A stretch of 45,473 nucleotides of DNA, from NCBI GenBank assembly GCA_024762335.1, contig JANTHO010000017.1, positions 1 through 45,473 on the forward strand. The letters run 5' to 3'. Source of the stretch: Acidimicrobiia bacterium. GTDB taxonomy: Bacteria > Actinomycetota > Acidimicrobiia > Spongiisociales > UBA5794. Of the stretch, positions 18,836-26,539 are shown piece by piece. The notes below the pieces were generated by a model. The model was given only the letters and a program-made list of their open reading frames with translations. It was not told the origin of the DNA and made no database searches. Position 1 is the stretch's first letter. Every line of letters begins with the position of its first letter. Position numbers and translations under genes: made by a program.

Positions 18836-18908
18836 TGGGCCCGGTGGGACTCGAACCCACACGCTTCGGATTAAAAGTCCGCTGCTCTGCCATTGGAGCT
18901 ACAGGCCC
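18836..18908 (-). tRNA. tRNA-Lys (anticodon TTT)
   Basis: A full cloverleaf can be drawn on the minus strand. The acceptor is GGGCCTG/CGGGCCC with one G-T pair and discriminator A. The D stem is GCTC/GAGC, the anticodon loop CTTTTAA, and the T arm GTGGG-TTCGAGT-CCCAC. The first anticodon-stem pair is mismatched (G-A). CCA is not encoded. Length is 73 nt. Confidence 0.97.
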
Positions 18909-19194
18909 TCGGCCGACCACGAAGCCGGCCGGGAACCGTGGTTGAACAGTTCTTCGGTACTTCGATCGGTCGTTCGGAATGATTCTAGGGGAGGAAGTGG
19001 CTTCGCTCGGTCTGGACGGTGCATGCGGTGCGTTCTCGGCGTGTCACTCACTCGGACAGCAACTCCGCTCTCGGCTCGCTCATGGGACCGTGGGCGTCGG
19101 AACATCGGTCTCTGATCCTCACATGGGTCCAGGATCGGCTGCCGCTCGCCAGAATTCAGCAGGACGCCGGTAGGGCCAGACCAGTCTCCGAGCA
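18909..19194. other. Intergenic stretch without a recognised gene
   Basis: No open frame here has family resemblance, a convincing start or a ribosome site. A GGCCG-CGGCC type inverted repeat (about 18910-18932) lies just upstream of the tRNA gene. A TAGAAT at 18987-18982 (minus) could be the tRNA promoter, although it is 74 nt from the mature 5' end and has no clear -35. Confidence 0.6.
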
Positions 19195-19209
19195 ATGGAG
19201 GAAGAGGCC

Positions 19210-19257
19210 ATGGGTGACTTCCCGAAAGGCCCCGACGGGGCCGACGAGGTATGTTGA
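19210..19257 (+). CDS. Possible 15-residue leader ORF of the methyltransferase
   Basis: The ATG at 19210 has the best Shine-Dalgarno of the region (GGAGGAAGAGG, 8 nt spacing). It encodes MGDFPKGPDGADEVC and stops at 19257, overlapping the methyltransferase start at 19251 in another frame. The methyltransferase itself has no well-spaced ribosome site, so this could be a translational-coupling leader. A frameshift at the true gene start is the alternative. Confidence 0.4.
   Translation: MGDFPKGPDGADEVC
19228..19242 (+). promoter_or_regulatory. Hairpin GGCCCCG-A-CGGGGCC inside the leader ORF
   Basis: Perfect inverted repeat, 9 nt upstream of the methyltransferase ATG at 19251. Folding in mRNA would crowd the methyltransferase start, and ribosomes on the leader ORF would open it. 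Confidence 0.4.
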
Positions 19258-20090
19258 TTGATATGGCAGATGATTGGACCACGCCGATCACGGTTGAGCA
19301 GATGTACGGATACTGGGACGTCGAATGGGACGAGGCCGTCGCAGTGACCAATCGGAGTCTCGATCCACGACCGAACTCCTCCATCTATGACACACTCTCC
19401 AGCCTCGGTGTAGAGAAGGGGGACGTCGTCCTGGATATCGGCGGCAGGGATGCCTCCGGCGGTCTCGCCATGGCCGAACGGTTCGGGTGCCGGGTCATCG
19501 TCGTCGATCCCGTGCAAGCGAATCTCGACGACGGCCTGCGAGCGATTGCGGGCCACGTTCACGGGTACCTCGTCGAAATACATCGAGGAACGATCAATCA
19601 GATCCCCATCGGCGACGACACGGTCGATGTCGTGTTCTCCCGTGACATGCTCACCCATGTCGCAGATCTCGACGGTGCACTCATGGAGTGCCGCAGGGTA
19701 TTGACCCCATCGGGATCCATGCTCATCCACCAAGTATTCGAAACGCCACTGCTCGAACCTGCCGAGAGGGAGCGCCTCTGCGCGGACCTCGCGACAGTAC
19801 CCGACCGGCTCTCAATCGAGATCTTCGAGGACTCGGTCCGTCGCGCCGGATTCACGATCCGGGCGATCGATCGCGTCGGATCCGAGTGGCTGGAGTCGCT
19901 CCTCGAGCGAGAGGACGGCGAGAAGCGGCTCCTGCGCGCGGCACACATGCACCGTGCCAAGGACGACATTGTCGACGAGGTTGGAGTGGTGGCCTTTCGC
20001 GTCATGGAAGCGAACAACCTCTGGACCATCTACCGGATGATCGGCAAACTCGAGGAACGCGTGTATTCGCTCACCTTGGATCGCACCTGA
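19251..20090 (+). CDS. Class I SAM-dependent methyltransferase
   Basis: A Rossmann-like methyltransferase of 279 residues. Motif I is VLDIGGRDASGG (about 63-74, an unusual GGRDASGG in place of GxGxG). The ribose-binding acidic end is VIVVDP, and a type-11 region follows (VFSRDMLTHVADLDGALMEC, RRVLTPSGSMLIHQ). The C-terminal about 90 residues are a separate helical extension. The substrate is unknown. The start could be 19251 or 19263 (MADDW); neither has a good ribosome site. It lies between tRNA-Lys and a pseudogene. Confidence 0.82.
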   Translation: MLIDMADDWTTPITVEQMYGYWDVEWDEAVAVTNRSLDPRPNSSIYDTLSSLGVEKGDVVLDIGGRDASGGLAMAERFGCRVIVVDPVQANLDDGLRAIAGHVHGYLVEIHRGTINQIPIGDDTVDVVFSRDMLTHVADLDGALMECRRVLTPSGSMLIHQVFETPLLEPAERERLCADLATVPDRLSIEIFEDSVRRAGFTIRAIDRVGSEWLESLLEREDGEKRLLRAAHMHRAKDDIVDEVGVVAFRVMEANNLWTIYRMIGKLEERVYSLTLDRT

Positions 20091-20136
20091 CGCCGATTCG
20101 CCGACGCTGCTTGGTTTCTTCATTGGGGCGATCTAG

Positions 20137-20515
20137 AGCAACTCAGCCGAGATCTTGGCGTATGAAGACACCGCGAGAAACAACCTTCGGGCGAGCCGGC
20201 TCGATCGGTTTGCGGTCGACCAGGTGGCAGCCGTGCCCGGTGTCACTGCAGCAGCCCCTATCGGCGAGCTGACCCTCACTGCGGAGGTGGGCGGAAACCT
20301 CACGGATCTCTCTCTGGGGAGTTGACCTCATTGGACCGGGCCGGCCCGAACCAATCGTGGAGGGCCGTTCGCCGGGCAGCGGCGAGGTCGTCGTGGACAG
20401 GAACGGAGTAGCGGAGGGGCTGCAAATCGGCGAAACCATCACGCTGGTTCCGAGCGGCACCCAGCTCGAGATCGACGACGATGGGCAATGGCTCTTCGCT
20501 CTCAGTGGGCAATGA
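20137..20515 (+). pseudogene. Frameshifted remnant of a MacB/FtsX-type ABC permease
   Basis: One frame from 20137 reads ...ARNNLRASRLDRFAVDQ, then AAVPGVTAAAPIGELT, to NLTDLS. At a CT dinucleotide run (about 20308-20315) the frame shifts, and the sequence resumes as LWGVDLIGPGRPEPIVEGR and SPGSGEVVVDRNGVAEGLQI, ending at a TGA at 20513. The pattern GR-P-GEVVVDR-A-LQIGETITL is that of the periplasmic core domain of MacB-like permeases. Loss of one CT unit would explain the shift. There is no start codon, membrane segment or ATPase nearby, so this is a decayed fragment. Confidence 0.7.
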
Positions 20516-20541
20516 GTGCAGCGCGTGGATCGACGGTGCGG

Positions 20542-20547
20542 TAGCGT
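20542..20547 (+). promoter_or_regulatory. putative -10 box (TAGCGT) of the exonuclease gene
   Basis: TAGCGT ends 6 nt before the ATG at 20554. No Shine-Dalgarno is seen, so a leaderless transcript is likely. Confidence 0.5.
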
Positions 20548-20553
20548 CGGGGT

Positions 20554-21426
20554 ATGAAGCTGTACCTGATCGACGGGACCTACGAACTGTTCCGCAATCA
20601 CTTCGGGGGAGGTCCGGACCGGATCGCACCCGACGGGCGAGACGTGAAAGCCGTCTACGGGTTGGTCGCCTCGACGCTCTCGCTCCTCGCCGAACCGGGG
20701 ATCACCCACGTCGCCGCATCGTTCGACTCGGTCGTCGAATCGTTCCGCAACGAGGTCTACCCGGCGTACAAGACCGGAGAAGGGATCGACCAGGCGCTCT
20801 TCGAACAGTTCCCGCTCGCGGAGCGTGCGATGCGAGCCATCGGGGTCACCGTCTGGTCGATGTACGACTACGAGGCCGACGACGGTCTCGCCACCGGCGC
20901 ACGGCGCTGGGTCGACGACGTTGAACAGGTCGTCATCATGTCCCCCGACAAGGACATGGCCCAGCTCTACGGCGACCCGCGCATCGTCGGATACGACCGC
21001 CGCAAAGGTGTCTTCATCGATCGAGACGCGGTCGTGGAGAAATTCGGTGTCGAACCGGCATCGATCCCGGACTGGCTCGCTCTCGTCGGTGATGCAGCCG
21101 ACGGGTTGCCGGGACTGCCGGGCTGGGGAGCGAAGTCGTCGGCAACGATCCTCGGTCGATACGGCCATCTCGAGGAGATCCCGCTCGACGCGTCGTTGTG
21201 GGATGTGAAGATCCGCAGTGCCGACAAACTGGCGGAGACGCTCCGGCGGCGGATGGGCGACGCGCTGCTGTACCGGTTCCTCGCTCAGTTGCGAACGGAC
21301 GTTCCACTTCCCGAGTCGTTCGGCGATCTCGAATGGAGGGGCGTTCCCCGGGGGCGCTACGAAGCGATCTGCGACGAACTCGGCTTCGGTCGTCTCAAGG
21401 AACGGCCGGTCCGCTGGAATGAGTGA
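20554..21426 (+). CDS. 5'-3' exonuclease (FEN/PolI N-terminal domain, stand-alone)
   Basis: The 290-residue protein matches the 5' nuclease domain of DNA polymerase I and ExoIX/FEN proteins. Acidic metal ligands are in YLIDGTYELFR, FDS, YEADDGLAT and MSPDKDMAQL. The helix-hairpin-helix DNA-binding element is GLPGLPGWGAKSSATIL (about 187-203). It likely removes 5' flaps or RNA primers. No polymerase domain is attached. Its stop is 1 nt from the convergent toxin gene. Confidence 0.9.
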   Translation: MKLYLIDGTYELFRNHFGGGPDRIAPDGRDVKAVYGLVASTLSLLAEPGITHVAASFDSVVESFRNEVYPAYKTGEGIDQALFEQFPLAERAMRAIGVTVWSMYDYEADDGLATGARRWVDDVEQVVIMSPDKDMAQLYGDPRIVGYDRRKGVFIDRDAVVEKFGVEPASIPDWLALVGDAADGLPGLPGWGAKSSATILGRYGHLEEIPLDASLWDVKIRSADKLAETLRRRMGDALLYRFLAQLRTDVPLPESFGDLEWRGVPRGRYEAICDELGFGRLKERPVRWNE

Positions 21427-21810
21427 TCAGAGAACGATGACCTCGGCACGATGTCCCGGAGCGTCTGCGATCCTACGATCAAGGGTGATGAGAGGCACCC
21501 CGCTCACTTCAGCGAGAGCCACGTAGGCAGCATCATATGCGGAGAGGTTGTGTCGCAACTCCCAGATACGAGGCAGAAGCGGCTGATGGTCGAATCGCCG
21601 GATCAACAGGGAAGAGAACTCCTCAAGAGCTGTTGCGGCCCCGCTGGTGTCTGAACGGTCGTGTCTTCTCAGGGCGTCAGCAACCTCGATGTCGAGAAGA
21701 TGAGGAGCGACGAGTTCGGACGTCGCCACTGCAGCCGATGCTGCGACGCCGCGGTCGCCGGACGCGGTGAGCGCTGCGAGAACCGCCGACGCATCGATGA
21801 CGACCGTCAC
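21427..21810 (-). CDS. vapC: PIN-domain toxin (VapC family)
   Basis: A PIN ribonuclease toxin of 127 residues with the acidic quartet visible: Asp6 (VVIDASAV), Glu42 (LLDIEVADAL), Asp93 (AYDAAYVALA) and Asp111 (ITLDRR). VapC toxins cut RNA such as tRNA. The start overlaps the antitoxin stop by 4 nt (ATGA), the usual antitoxin-first order. The target cannot be told from sequence. Confidence 0.92.
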   Translation of the reverse strand: MTVVIDASAVLAALTASGDRGVAASAAVATSELVAPHLLDIEVADALRRHDRSDTSGAATALEEFSSLLIRRFDHQPLLPRIWELRHNLSAYDAAYVALAEVSGVPLITLDRRIADAPGHRAEVIVL

Positions 21811-22049
21811 CGACGGTCCCGGTCCTCTCGGATGCCTCTGACGATCTCTTCCGCGCTGACGTCGAGCAGGCGACCGGCTTCTCTGTCGGCCTGAACGCGG
21901 GCCATGATCTCGGCGTTGGTCGGAACCGACGCCATTCGGTCAAGTTCGCGCTTCAGGTATTCGGAGAGATTCAGTCCCTCGGCGGCAGCGCGGCGCTTCA
22001 GACGTTCGTGGAGATCGGGTGGAACATTGCGGATCTGGATCATGACCAT
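21807..22049 (-). CDS. vapB: Ribbon-helix-helix antitoxin (FitA/VapB type)
   Basis: An antitoxin of 80 residues. The N-terminal RHH motif (IQIRNVPPDLHERLKRRAAA, then GLNLSEYLKREL) binds operator DNA. The C-terminal half (ILDVSAEEI-like, LLDVSAEEIVRGIRE) would wrap the toxin. The start may be 22049 or 22043 (MIQIRNV). A TAGTCT -10 box lies 6 nt upstream and a perfect palindrome sits just beyond, so autoregulation of the pair is likely. Confidence 0.92.
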   Translation of the reverse strand: MVMIQIRNVPPDLHERLKRRAAAEGLNLSEYLKRELDRMASVPTNAEIMARVQADREAGRLLDVSAEEIVRGIREDRDRR

Positions 22050-22055
22050 GCCTTC

Positions 22056-22061
22056 AGACTA
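22056..22061 (-). promoter_or_regulatory. putative -10 box (TAGTCT) of vapBC
   Basis: TAGTCT on the minus strand, 6 nt before the vapB ATG. This fits a leaderless transcript; a weak GAAGG is also present. Confidence 0.5.
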
Positions 22062-22063
22062 GA

Positions 22064-22080
22064 ACATGTGTGGCACATGT
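22064..22080. promoter_or_regulatory. Palindromic operator of vapBC
   Basis: Perfect inverted repeat ACATGTG-TGG-CACATGT, 2 nt upstream of the -10 box. It fills the spacer where a -35 to -10 gap would lie. Position and symmetry fit binding by the RHH antitoxin. Confidence 0.7.
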
Positions 22081-22134
22081 GATTGTCTGCGGAGACTCAG
22101 TTGATGTCAATAGACCCGATCGCCGGTCCGCTCG

Positions 22135-22908
22135 TCAGCCGGCAGAGATCGCGAACTGGAGAATGCGAGTGCCGTCGGCATCGAACATCTCGAGCGTGGC
22201 GACGTCGACGCGGTACGTATCGGCGAGACCGAGGAGCTCCAGGTATCGGGCTTCCTGGGTCATGATCTTCTCGTCCGCGCACATCATCTTCGTGGATGCA
22301 GCCGGTCCGACCTCGATGGACTCCCCATCCGTCTTCCAGGACGTCGTGTAGTTGTTGCAACCGGCCGAGCCCGACAGGGTCCCGTCCTCGCCGAATGTCG
22401 CCGTTACGCGCTCGTCACCCCATGCCGACTCAAAGCCACCCGTTCCGTTGTTGTAGGCAATCAGATCCCAGGAGGTGCCCGCGAGATCCTGCGAAATGGC
22501 TTCGTACACGAGCACCGGCTCGCCGTTCGACGACAGCGTCAGGGTTTCACCGTCGATGCTCCAGGAATCAACGGAAGCCATCGCCGACAGGTATGCGGCT
22601 TCCTGATCCATCACTCCCTCGTCTGCACAGAACATCTCCGTGGAGATGAACGGCCCGAAGGTGAGCGATGATCCGTCGAGTTCATACGATCCGGAGTACT
22701 GATTGCACGAGGCGTTGCCGGCGGCCGTGCCATCCTCGAAAACGAGGGTCGGAGCCGAACCCGTCGTGAGCGTCGTCATCGTTCCGTCGGGACCGCTGAT
22801 CTGGGTCAGTTGCCAGGCGTGGTCCGACGGCGTGGCGTCATCTCCGGAACTGCAGGCGGCTGCGACGAGAGCGAAGGGAAGGGCGAGCAAGAAGAGTCGT
22901 TTCATCAT
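22135..22908 (-). CDS. Lipoprotein with two META (HslJ-like) domains
   Basis: Secreted lipoprotein of 257 residues. Signal peptide MMKRLFLLALPFALVAAAC with Cys19 as lipid anchor. Two tandem META domains follow, each with the Cys pair and matching core: ASCNQYSGSYELDG...STEMFCADE (about 65-98) and AGCNNYTTSWKTDG...STKMMCADE (about 180-213). The domains look like an internal duplication. META/HslJ proteins are linked to heat or antibiotic tolerance, but the molecular role is unknown. A TATCGT box 9 nt upstream may be its promoter. Confidence 0.9.
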   Translation of the reverse strand: MMKRLFLLALPFALVAAACSSGDDATPSDHAWQLTQISGPDGTMTTLTTGSAPTLVFEDGTAAGNASCNQYSGSYELDGSSLTFGPFISTEMFCADEGVMDQEAAYLSAMASVDSWSIDGETLTLSSNGEPVLVYEAISQDLAGTSWDLIAYNNGTGGFESAWGDERVTATFGEDGTLSGSAGCNNYTTSWKTDGESIEVGPAASTKMMCADEKIMTQEARYLELLGLADTYRVDVATLEMFDADGTRILQFAISAG

Positions 22909-22917
22909 GATATTGGG

Positions 22918-22923
22918 ACGATA
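22918..22923 (-). promoter_or_regulatory. possible -10 box (TATCGT) of the META lipoprotein gene
   Basis: TATCGT on the minus strand, 9 nt before the first ATG at 22908. No Shine-Dalgarno. Weaker than the other leaderless cases. Confidence 0.35.
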
Positions 22924-23008
22924 CCGGCCCGGCGCAGAGTTCCCGATACTTCTCCTCGCACAGGCCTGCGATCTGTGCCAGTCTGGACACGGCCGAGGGG
23001 AGGGTCCT

Positions 23009-23905
23009 GTGGCGGTTGTGACGGTTGCGAATCTGACGAAGCGCTACGGCGACAGCGAAGCCGTGGCCGGCATCGATTTCACGATCGAAGAAGGCGAGGT
23101 GTTCGCCCTGCTCGGTCCGAACGGTGCCGGGAAGACAACGACCGTGGAGATCCTCGAGGGGTATCGCGATCGAACCGCCGGCGACGTCGACGTCCTCGGA
23201 TACGACCCTGCCGGAAACGCGCGTGCGTTCAAGGAGCAGATCGGAGTCGTCCTCCAGGAGTCTTCGGTTGAGCGCGACCTGACCGTGCGCGAGGCCATCG
23301 ACACGTATGGACGTGTCTATCCGAAGCGGCTCGTCACCGGCGACCTCATCGACATCGTCGGTCTTGGAGAGAAGGCCGATGCGAGAGTGAAGACGCTCTC
23401 GGGAGGTCAGAAGCGCCGCCTCGAAGTGGCGCTCGGAATCGTCGGAGATCCGGACCTGATCTTCCTCGACGAACCGACGACCGGGTTCGACCCGTCGGCG
23501 CGGCGGCAGGCATGGGAGATGATCTCCAATCTCTCCACGCTCGGCAAGACGATCCTCCTCACGACGCACTACATGGACGAAGCGCAGAACCTGGCCGATC
23601 GCGTCGCGGTGATCAACAACGGCTTGATCGTTGCTGAGGGAACACCGGACACGCTCGGCGGGAGAGAGACGGCCCACACCACGATCCGCTTCTCGCTCGC
23701 AGAGGCTTCGATCGGAGACCTGCCGCTTGCTCCCACACTCGTGGAGGGACCCGTTGTCGAGTACCGCACCGACGAACCGACGGCCGTGCTCCATACCCTC
23801 ACCGGTTGGGCGGTGGGTCGCCGGGTGGCGCTCGAGGGTCTCACCGTTGCGCGCCCGTCGCTCGAAGACGTCTATCTCGAGCTGACCGACGGGGAGGAGC
23901 GATGA
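23009..23905 (+). CDS. ABC-2 exporter ATP-binding subunit
   Basis: ATPase of 298 residues (DrrA/CcmA type). Walker A LLGPNGAGKTTT (about 35-46), signature LSGGQKRRLEVALG (about 131-144), Walker B LIFLDEPTTGFDPS and switch His in LTTHYMDEA. A C-terminal extension ends the protein. The GTG at 23009 is chosen because GAGGGGAGGG lies 5-14 nt upstream; the longer frame from 22703 overlaps the META gene and has no homology. It is coupled to its permease by ATGA. Substrate unknown. Confidence 0.92.
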   Translation: MAVVTVANLTKRYGDSEAVAGIDFTIEEGEVFALLGPNGAGKTTTVEILEGYRDRTAGDVDVLGYDPAGNARAFKEQIGVVLQESSVERDLTVREAIDTYGRVYPKRLVTGDLIDIVGLGEKADARVKTLSGGQKRRLEVALGIVGDPDLIFLDEPTTGFDPSARRQAWEMISNLSTLGKTILLTTHYMDEAQNLADRVAVINNGLIVAEGTPDTLGGRETAHTTIRFSLAEASIGDLPLAPTLVEGPVVEYRTDEPTAVLHTLTGWAVGRRVALEGLTVARPSLEDVYLELTDGEER

Positions 23906-24726
23906 AGCGCCCCTCCGCCTTCGCTTTGGTTGCGAATCAGACCCGGTACGAGTGGCGGATTTTCTGGAGGACACCGATCTCGGCGTTCTTCACGATCTTC
24001 TTCCCGTTGTTGATCTTCGTTGTGTTCTCGCTCGTCTTCGGAAACGAACGGATCGACTACCTCGGGATCACGACCGCCCAGTTCTACGCCCCGTCGCTGG
24101 CGGTGTTCTCGGCGGTGTCGGCCACGTACACGAATATCTCGATCAGCACCGCGTATCAGCGAGACGAGGGGATCCTCAAGCGGGTGAGGGGAACGCCACT
24201 GCCGGCGTGGATCTACTTCGTGGGGAAGATCCTCTCATCGATCGCGATCGCTGTGATCGGCACGCTCATCATGATCGGCGTCGGCATCGTCTTCTTCGGC
24301 TTGCAGGTGTATCCGGAGACGATCCCCACGCTTCTCGTCGTGTTCTTCGTCGGCGTGGCCGCATTCGCCGCGCTGGGGTTGTTGGTGGCCGCTCTTGCGC
24401 CGTCTGGGCCTGGTGCCACGGCGATCGCGAACGCCACTCTGTTGCCGTTGGCCTTCGTGTCCGGCGTGTTCATCATTCCGTCCGAGGACATGCCGACCTG
24501 GCTCAACGCCGTCGCGAACTTCTTCCCGCTCAAACACTTCGTGGAACCGTTCGTCGCGGCCTTCAGCCCTGCTGCAACGAGATCGTCGTTCTCCTGGCTC
24601 GACCTCGGCTATCTCGTCCTGTGGGGAGTCGTGTCGCTGATCCTGGCGATCCGTTCGTTCCGATGGGAGCCACCGACCGGTGGCGGGGGCGGAAGGTCGC
24701 GACGGGCATCAGCCAAGTCGGCGTGA
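23902..24726 (+). CDS. ABC-2 type permease
   Basis: Membrane partner of the preceding ATPase, 274 residues, with six predicted helices. The N-terminus is WRIFWRTPISAFFTIFFPL, and the ABC-2 region has RDEGILKRVRGTPLP. Near the C-terminus it has the FVSGVFIIPSEDMPTWLN/FFPLKHFVEP pattern of DrrB-like exporters. The short Gly-rich and basic tail is cytoplasmic. It ends 5 nt from another, oppositely oriented ABC permease. Confidence 0.9.
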   Translation: MKRPSAFALVANQTRYEWRIFWRTPISAFFTIFFPLLIFVVFSLVFGNERIDYLGITTAQFYAPSLAVFSAVSATYTNISISTAYQRDEGILKRVRGTPLPAWIYFVGKILSSIAIAVIGTLIMIGVGIVFFGLQVYPETIPTLLVVFFVGVAAFAALGLLVAALAPSGPGATAIANATLLPLAFVSGVFIIPSEDMPTWLNAVANFFPLKHFVEPFVAAFSPAATRSSFSWLDLGYLVLWGVVSLILAIRSFRWEPPTGGGGGRSRRASAKSA

Positions 24727-24731
24727 CCGGG

Positions 24732-25556
24732 TCAGGTCTCCGACGCTACGCCCAGAAGCCGTTCGCGCTTCATCTTTGACGCCCCGCGCGCTGCGAGAGC
24801 GATGGCAACGATCCAGGCGATCGCCCCGATCGCGAACGCCGACCGTCCGGGTGCGATGACGACGGTCGCCGAGACGCCGTACGACAGGATGATGACGGGG
24901 AGCGTGACGAGACTCGATGCCTGCTGGGCGGCCGCCGCCGACTTGACCCTGGCGGAAATCCGGAGGATGACGGCGAGGGCTGCGGCGATGAAAGGAGGAA
25001 TAACCCAGACGATGAGCATGACCCAGCCGGCGGTAGGGAAGAACCACGTTCCGATGCTGGCACCGACCGTCAGATTCACGACGAGCGCGTATGCCGAGAA
25101 CCCGACGATCGTGGCGAGGAACCCCGGGACGAGGCTTGCGATGAGCTTGCCGACGTACAGCTCCCTCATCGTGATCGGGCTGTGAGCGAGGAATTCTCCC
25201 GTGCCGCGCTCCCGTTCGCCGACGATCACGTTCGATCCGACGGCAGCCGAGATCGTCACGGGAACGATGATGGCGATCGGGGCCAGGAGGAATACCGCAG
25301 CGATATATCCGGCACGGGCGGTAGCCGTCTCTCCTCGGGCGGCGTCGGTGACCTGGGCGGGGAGACGCCCCACGATGTCGGTCACCTGCGTCACGAAGCC
25401 GGTCTGTTCCAGGCGGCCGAGCATGGTCAAGACGAGAAGGGGGATGATGACGAAGAAGAGTCCCGCCATGATGACCAGGGGGATCCAGTAGTCCTTGCTC
25501 TTGAAGAGGCGGCGGAGATCGGTTCCGGCGACGATGCGTACGTGGCCCCAGTTCAT
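24732..25556 (-). CDS. ABC-2 family permease (NatB-like)
   Basis: Membrane protein of 274 residues with about six helices. It has the cytoplasmic motif GERERGTGEFLAHSPITMRELYVGK (described here as ERERGT...PITMRELYVGK, about 110-132), typical of CcmB/NatB/ABC-2 permeases whose first large loop inserts near the ATPase. The start overlaps the stop of its ATPase gene (ATGA). Export substrate unknown. Confidence 0.88.
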   Translation of the reverse strand: MNWGHVRIVAGTDLRRLFKSKDYWIPLVIMAGLFFVIIPLLVLTMLGRLEQTGFVTQVTDIVGRLPAQVTDAARGETATARAGYIAAVFLLAPIAIIVPVTISAAVGSNVIVGERERGTGEFLAHSPITMRELYVGKLIASLVPGFLATIVGFSAYALVVNLTVGASIGTWFFPTAGWVMLIVWVIPPFIAAALAVILRISARVKSAAAAQQASSLVTLPVIILSYGVSATVVIAPGRSAFAIGAIAWIVAIALAARGASKMKRERLLGVASET

Positions 25557-26485
25557 TTCGCACTCTTCCTGTGGGAACGTTGCATCTCGAAATAGAGCTC
25601 TTCGAGTGTTGGCTCGAGCGGTTCGACCCTCGTCAGGCGCACGCCGTCGAGGACGAGCTCAGCGACGAGATCCGGGAGACGGTCGAGGTCCTCGAGGGTT
25701 GCATGAACGGAGCCGTTCTCTACCACCGATAGCACTCCGGGGCGATCCGCGAGATCGCGAAGCCTCGTTCGATCTTCGGCATCGAAGACGACGACGGGGT
25801 CTGCGAGATACCGTCCTGCAAGCTCGGCCGGCGCTCCCGATGCCTGCGCGTGTCCCTTGTTCATCAGGACGATGTGGTCGGCGATGCCTTCCGCCTCGTG
25901 AAGCAGGTGGGTGCACAGCACGATTGTCCGGCCCCTGGCGGCCATTTCCCGGATGAGGTCGAGAACGTTTCTGGCCGACTCGGGATCTAGGCCGGCTGTC
26001 GGTTCGTCGAGGAGGAGGACCTGCGGGTCGTGGATGACCGCTCTCGCAAGTGCGAGTCGGGTACGCATCCCCGTCGAGTAGCCACCGACCTCCTGGGTGA
26101 GTGCATCCTGGATCACGAATCGTTCCGCAGCATCGAGCGCTGCGTGTTCGTCGGCCCCGAAGATGCGGGCGGCGAACCGCAGGTTCTCCCAACCGGTGAG
26201 CTGGTCGTAGAAGGCGGGCTTCGGAGGAACGATGCCGACCCGGCTCCGCACCTCGTCTCCATCGACCTTGGGGTGAAGGCCGAGCACCTCGATGTCTCCC
26301 CGGTCCGCGACGAGCGCTCCGGTCGTAAGACGAACCGTCGTCGTCTTGCCTGCCCCGTTCGGACCGAGGAGGACGGTGACGGCGCCGACGGGCGCGTCGA
26401 AGTCGAGGGCTTCGACGGCATGCACGCTGCCGAAGGCCTTCGAGACCGAGCCGAAGTGGATCGCCTGGTTCATCCGAGATGTCAT
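25553..26485 (-). CDS. ABC-2 exporter ATP-binding subunit (second system)
   Basis: ATPase of 310 residues. Walker A LLGPNGAGKTTTV, signature YSTGMRTRLALARA (a YSTGM variant usual in CcmA/NatA), Walker B VLLLDEPTAGLDPE and switch His in LCTHLLHEAE. A C-terminal domain of about 90 residues follows. Start 26485 (MTSRMNQ) is preferred because TAGCGT lies 8 nt upstream; 26473 is possible. Co-translated with the NatB-like permease. Confidence 0.91.
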   Translation of the reverse strand: MTSRMNQAIHFGSVSKAFGSVHAVEALDFDAPVGAVTVLLGPNGAGKTTTVRLTTGALVADRGDIEVLGLHPKVDGDEVRSRVGIVPPKPAFYDQLTGWENLRFAARIFGADEHAALDAAERFVIQDALTQEVGGYSTGMRTRLALARAVIHDPQVLLLDEPTAGLDPESARNVLDLIREMAARGRTIVLCTHLLHEAEGIADHIVLMNKGHAQASGAPAELAGRYLADPVVVFDAEDRTRLRDLADRPGVLSVVENGSVHATLEDLDRLPDLVAELVLDGVRLTRVEPLEPTLEELYFEMQRSHRKSAK

Positions 26486-26493
26486 CGGCTCGG

Positions 26494-26499
26494 ACGCTA
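26494..26499 (-). promoter_or_regulatory. putative -10 box (TAGCGT) of the second ABC exporter
   Basis: TAGCGT on the minus strand, 8 nt before ATG 26485. No Shine-Dalgarno is visible. Confidence 0.45.
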
Positions 26500-26539
26500 C
26501 CGAACCTGAATGCTTACGGAGGCACACTGATCGATCTTC

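Noticed and set aside
17913-19115. 400-codon plus-strand frame across adenine deaminase, YeaQ gene and tRNA
   Set aside because: It reads through a tRNA gene and two confident genes on the other strand.
18979-19173. 64-codon plus-strand frame in the tRNA-methyltransferase gap
   Set aside because: No family resemblance and no clear start context; a GGGGAGGAAG lies inside, not upstream at the proper distance.
18836-22080. tRNA-Lys as the attachment site of a genomic island
   Set aside because: The accessory genes lie on the 5' side of the tRNA. Integrases normally use the 3' end, which faces the YeaQ gene. No integrase and no duplicated tRNA 3' fragment were seen.
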